Positions 60,668-64,000 of a DNA stretch of 64,000 nucleotides are shown one piece after another (the stretch's first letter is position 1; every line of letters begins with the position of its first letter). Source of the DNA: Clarkia xantiana subsp. parviflora (lineage: Eukaryota > Streptophyta > Magnoliopsida > Myrtales > Onagraceae); NCBI GenBank assembly GCA_036873135.1, contig JAPTYO010000014.1, forward strand, positions 1,073,101-1,137,100, in the 5' to 3' direction. The notes under the pieces were generated by a model. That model searched no databases. It had not been told where the DNA came from and saw nothing but the letters and a program-made list of their open reading frames with translations. The translations under genes were made by a program, and so were the position numbers.

Positions 60668-61189
60668 TTAATAACTAAAATACCGTCTGAGGTTTACTCT
60701 ATGTTAAAATTAGGTGTCTGAAGTTTCAAATATTAAACTGTAGTGTCCAAGGTTTAAATTGTGTTAAAATGCGGTGTTTCGGTGTGATTACTTTAGAGAA
60801 ATCAATTCTGACGAAACCGACTATCAAAATCGAGCTCCCATACACACTCCCTCCCGTCATCTTGCTGGGACCGTCACCTAAGAAGTTGGCATCCGTGCAA
60901 GTAAATCTCGTTCTGTTGTCGTTGGAAAATCGCTCCACACCACTCTGCTAGAAACCTTTTTTTATGTTCAACTTTTAGGTGAAATTTGACGATTTTTTGA
61001 AAAGTAAAGACTGAATGATTATGAGTGAGTGAGTGAGTTAATGAAAATGATTGAATGAAGATGAAAAGACGCGCAGAGACACCAAATTTCAACAAAGATG
61101 AAACTTGCGACGGTCCATTTTAACATTTTAAACTTCAGACATCTAATTTAACATATAGTAAAACATTGAACAGTTTTTTAGCTATTAAC
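60668..61189. mobile_element. MITE with about 70-bp inverted repeats
   Basis: The left arm (TAATAACTAAAATACCGTCT, then TATGTTAAAATTAGGTGTCTG) is mirrored by the right arm (CAGACATCTAATTTAACATA, then TTTTTTAGCTATTA). The middle has no coding features and the arms differ by several substitutions. The ends fit the Mutator-like class seen in the NLR intron, but no 9-bp duplication is certain. Confidence 0.65.
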
Positions 61190-61254
61190 CGAAAAATCAA
61201 AACACCATATTAGTTCAATCTTTTATCCCAATCACTCTATATAGTAGGGATAAC

Positions 61255-61687
61255 TAGGGGTATAAACGAGCTGATAAGTATTTATTAAGCTCGAATTCAG
61301 TTGAGCTCTAATTTTGAAACTCGAACTCGACTCGAATTCAAATTCGATATAATCGAGTTCGGCTCTACTAGACTCTTTAATCAATTATATATCACAATAA
61401 ATTAACAATTTTCATAACAAAAAAATTAAGCTCGACTCGACTTAACGAGAACTCGATTGACTTATATAATAATTAAGTATTATTATTAAATAAGAATAAT
61501 AATAAGAATCAAGCTCGACTTGATTCAACTTATAAACTCGAACTCGAAACTCGTTTAAGCTCGCGAATAACTCGAGCCGGGTATTATCAAGCTCGAGCTC
61601 GACTCGTCATACCAGAAAACTCGACTCGAGCCGAATTCGAGTTTTGTACGAGTCGACACCCAATACCCACGAGTTTTTTTCCCCTTA
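61255..61687. mobile_element. hAT-like MITE rich in CTCGA, second copy
   Basis: Starts TAGGGGTATAAACGAGCTGA and ends CGAGTTTTTTTCCCCTTA, with a near-perfect 8-bp target duplication GGGATAAC against GGGATAAA (61247-61254 and 61688-61695). The interior is full of CTCGAACTCGA-type words, as at 42996-43524. Confidence 0.75.
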
Positions 61688-61802
61688 GGGATAAACCAAA
61701 TAAATCATCAAGAAAGTAACTAAATATATTAGAAAAAAAAAAAAATTGACTTATAATTTATCTGACCAAAATCTAGCTGCTGGGCCCCACTCTGTAGCTA
61801 GC

Positions 61803-61809
61803 TATAAAT
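61803..61809 (+). promoter_or_regulatory. TATA box of the SUKH-like gene
   Basis: TATAAAT lies about 230 bp before the ATG at 62039; the intervening leader is pyrimidine-rich (CTTCTTCTTCACC), as in many plant 5' untranslated regions. Confidence 0.5.
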
Positions 61810-62038
61810 TTAAATTCACAACTAAATCTTTTATAATTTTTTCTCCCTCTCAAGAAAAGTTGCTTCTTCTTCACCTATCTTTTCTTGTTCGTCTTCTCCA
61901 CTTTCCTCCATTTACACTGTATATACTCTCTTAACTTAAACCTTCTCTGCAACTTCTATTTAACGCCACCGCTCTCATTCTCTTCCTTAAATCCGAAGCA
62001 ACCGACACCTCGATTCACCGGTTTTCAGAGAACCCACA

Positions 62039-63787
62039 ATGGTCGACGTCGACCGGAGACTAGCCGGCCTTAACCCGTCCCACGTCGCCGGCCTCCGCCG
62101 CCTCTCCGCTCGCGCCGCAGCCAATCCGGCAGCCGGAGGTAGCCGCAATGGCCGAAACGGGCTCTTCTCCTTCTCTTCCCTCGCCGGCGAGGTCATAACG
62201 CATCTCCGAAACTCCGGCGTCAAAGTCCTGCCGGGTCTCTCCGAGTCGGAGTTCGCCCGCGCGGAGGCGGAGTTCGGTTTCGTCTTCCCGCCGGACTTAA
62301 AAGCAGTTCTCTCCGCCGGACTCCCCGTCGGCGCCGGTTTCCCCGACTGGCGGTCAGCCGGAGCAGCGCGTCTCCACCTCCGCGGCTCCCTTGACCTCCC
62401 CACCGCCGCGATCTCCTTCCAGATCGCACGCAACGCCTTCTGGGCCAAATCGTGGGGCCCAAAGCCCTCCGACGCCGAGAAAGCGTTCCGGATCGCAAGA
62501 ACCGCGCTGAAGCGGGCACCACTCTTGATCCCGGTCTTCAACCACTGCTACATCCCCTGCCACCCTCACTTGGCCGGAAACCCGATCTTCTTCGTCGACG
62601 AGAACCGGATCTTCTGCTGCGGCCTCGATCTCTCCGACTTCTTTGAGCGGGAATCTTTGTTTCGGAGCTCGAAATCGCCGCGCATCCACCGGCAAAAATC
62701 CGTCGGGGAGAAACCGGTCTCGTCTGTGTCCACGCCGCCGTCAAACTTCTGCCGGAGGAGTCTCGACAGCGTCAGCGGCGGAAGAACGCCGCGGTGGGTG
62801 GAGTTCTGGAGCGACGCAGCCGTAGACCGCCGCCGGAGAAATTCCTCGTCGTCATCATCGTCTTCCCCGGAGAGGTTCTTTGATATGCCGAGGTCAGAAA
62901 CGCCGAAATGGGTCGATGAATACGTCGGTGAACTCGGGTCGGTTTTAAGAAAAGGCGGGTGGAGCGAGTCGGATATATCCGATATTGCACAGGTAAATTA
63001 TTACAAATTAATAATTTGTATTATCTATAATTAAGGTGCAATATTTTTTTAAAAAAATTCATCACAATGTGCAATCTTTTTCTTAAAAAGAGCATACATA
63101 ATATAATGGTTTTACGTAAATTCTATTATTTAAAGTTGACACGTAATCATTTATGTACACTATAAGTAAATGTAAAGTTAAAACACATATAAATAATATT
63201 TGATCTTCAATAGTTTTACTTATATTTCTTAAATATATTTTATTATTAAATTTTTCAATAACTACCAATAAAATATTAGTATTAATTATAAATTAAATAA
63301 GTTATAATTAGTTATTGATCATGTAATACATCGTGCATTCTTTAAATTTAAGTAATATGTAAAACCATTATAGCACGTTTTTATATATTTTATATAAAAA
63401 TATATATAAAATTCACATTTAAGTATTACTATGTAATATCATTATGGATGTACTAATAATCTAACATTTTTAAATAATCATCTAATTTTACATTTAAAAT
63501 AAATTAAATGAGTCGGTTCGGTACTAATATTTTGATATTTGCAGGTAACCGGGTCAGGACTTTTCGAAACGGATGTGGTTTTATTAGATAACCAGGCCCT
63601 ACTCGATGCACTTCTATTGAAAGTGAACCGGTTCTCGGGCCGGCTCCTTAAGTCGGGTTGGAGCTTTGAAGAGGTGTCGGATGTTTTCGATTTTAACTTT
63701 CGAGCGGAGAAGGTGCTGCGGCCGGTCAAGTTGTTGTCGCCGGAGCTTGTTAAGAAATTTGGAAGATTAGCGGATGCGCTTAATTAA
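62039..63787 (+). CDS. SMI1/KNR4-like (SUKH-type) plant protein
   Basis: Exons 62039..62992 and 63545..63787; 1197 nt, 398 residues. After an Ala/Arg-rich N-terminus, residues about 65-190 look like a SMI1/KNR4 domain: [40 protein letters not shown] followed by W, and later [19 protein letters not shown] long Ser/Arg-rich disordered stretch follows (nine serines in a row near residue 275), then [20 protein letters not shown] and a C-terminal helical pair rich in Leu and Arg. Plant proteins of this layout are annotated only as hypothetical; in yeast and bacteria the domain is a protein-protein interaction module. Exon 1 is about 60 percent GC, in sharp contrast to the AT-rich flanks, which is common for such exons and not by itself a sign of transfer. 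The function is unknown. Confidence 0.85.
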
Positions 63788-64000
63788 CGGGTCATAATTG
63801 GTCCTTTGGGTTAAACTAAAGGGTGATTTTTTTTTTTTTATATATAAAAAAAGGAGAATATATAGGATTTGAGGTAACAGGAGATTACGTTTTACCATAA
63901 GAAATCGAACTTGTAAAACTATATTATAAATAAAACAATAAAAAGAAAGTTATGTGGTTAATTGGTATTGCTTCTTTGTAAAAAAGGTATAATTCTAACT
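63788..64000. other. 3' flank of the SUKH-like gene
   Basis: AT-rich, with AATAAA-type words near 63928-63945 that could serve in polyadenylation. The window ends here. Confidence 0.4.

Noticed and set aside
61987..62695. Long minus-strand open frames opposite the SUKH-like exon
   Set aside because: GC-rich exon leaves antisense frames open; Arg/Ala-rich composition and no promoter or splice support.
1..64000. LTR retrotransposon or old viral insertion
   Set aside because: No paired long terminal repeats with primer-binding sites, and no gag, protease, reverse transcriptase or integrase motifs seen in any frame.
1..64000. CRISPR array or bacterial operon
   Set aside because: No regular spaced direct repeats and all genes are spliced plant genes.

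Overview
This is eudicot nuclear DNA. Genes are sparse and intron-rich with GT/AG splice sites, spacers are very AT-rich, there are many small non-autonomous DNA transposons, and the protein families are plant-specific. The exon models below were read by hand from frames, splice sites and phase. Every complete multi-exon model gives a total length divisible by three.

Layout. 1-4979 (+): 3' part of an RPW8-type NLR (NRG1-like helper NLR) with an unusual tandem RPW8 region and a MITE in each of two introns. 5170-5470 (+): wrecked TIR-domain relic, followed by a hAT MITE. 7386-10467 (-): PHD-finger protein with three exact 82-residue acidic repeats. 12892-13872 (-): KRP/ICK cyclin-dependent kinase inhibitor. 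13.9-23.4 kb: gene-poor, AT-rich, with microsatellites and a second hAT MITE. 23417-26404 (+): NodH-like sulfotransferase, single-pass membrane protein. 26.4-36.2 kb: gene-poor, with several MITEs and a SINE-like element. 36204-39913 (+): lzipper-MIP1/DUF547 protein. 40849-41322 (-): small one-exon plant protein. 41.3-52.6 kb: nested foldback and long-TIR elements with a near-identical 1-kb duplication. 52674-53237 (+): secreted precursor with four SGP-type (CLE/IDA/PIP-like) peptide repeats. 54275-55595 (-): centrin. 55.6-62.0 kb: gene-poor, with MITEs. 62039-63787 (+): SMI1/KNR4-like (SUKH-type) protein.

The genes are unrelated neighbours, not an operon. From memory, several have Arabidopsis relatives on the paralogous chr3 (~At3g50xxx) and chr5 (~At5g66xxx-67xxx) blocks: CEN2, KRP2, a P-loop sulfotransferase, NRG1, a DUF547 protein. 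The window therefore looks like an ordinary collinear eudicot block expanded by transposons. The two places most worth a second look are the multi-peptide precursor at 52.7 kb and the double-RPW8 helper NLR with its adjacent TIR relic at 0-5.5 kb.
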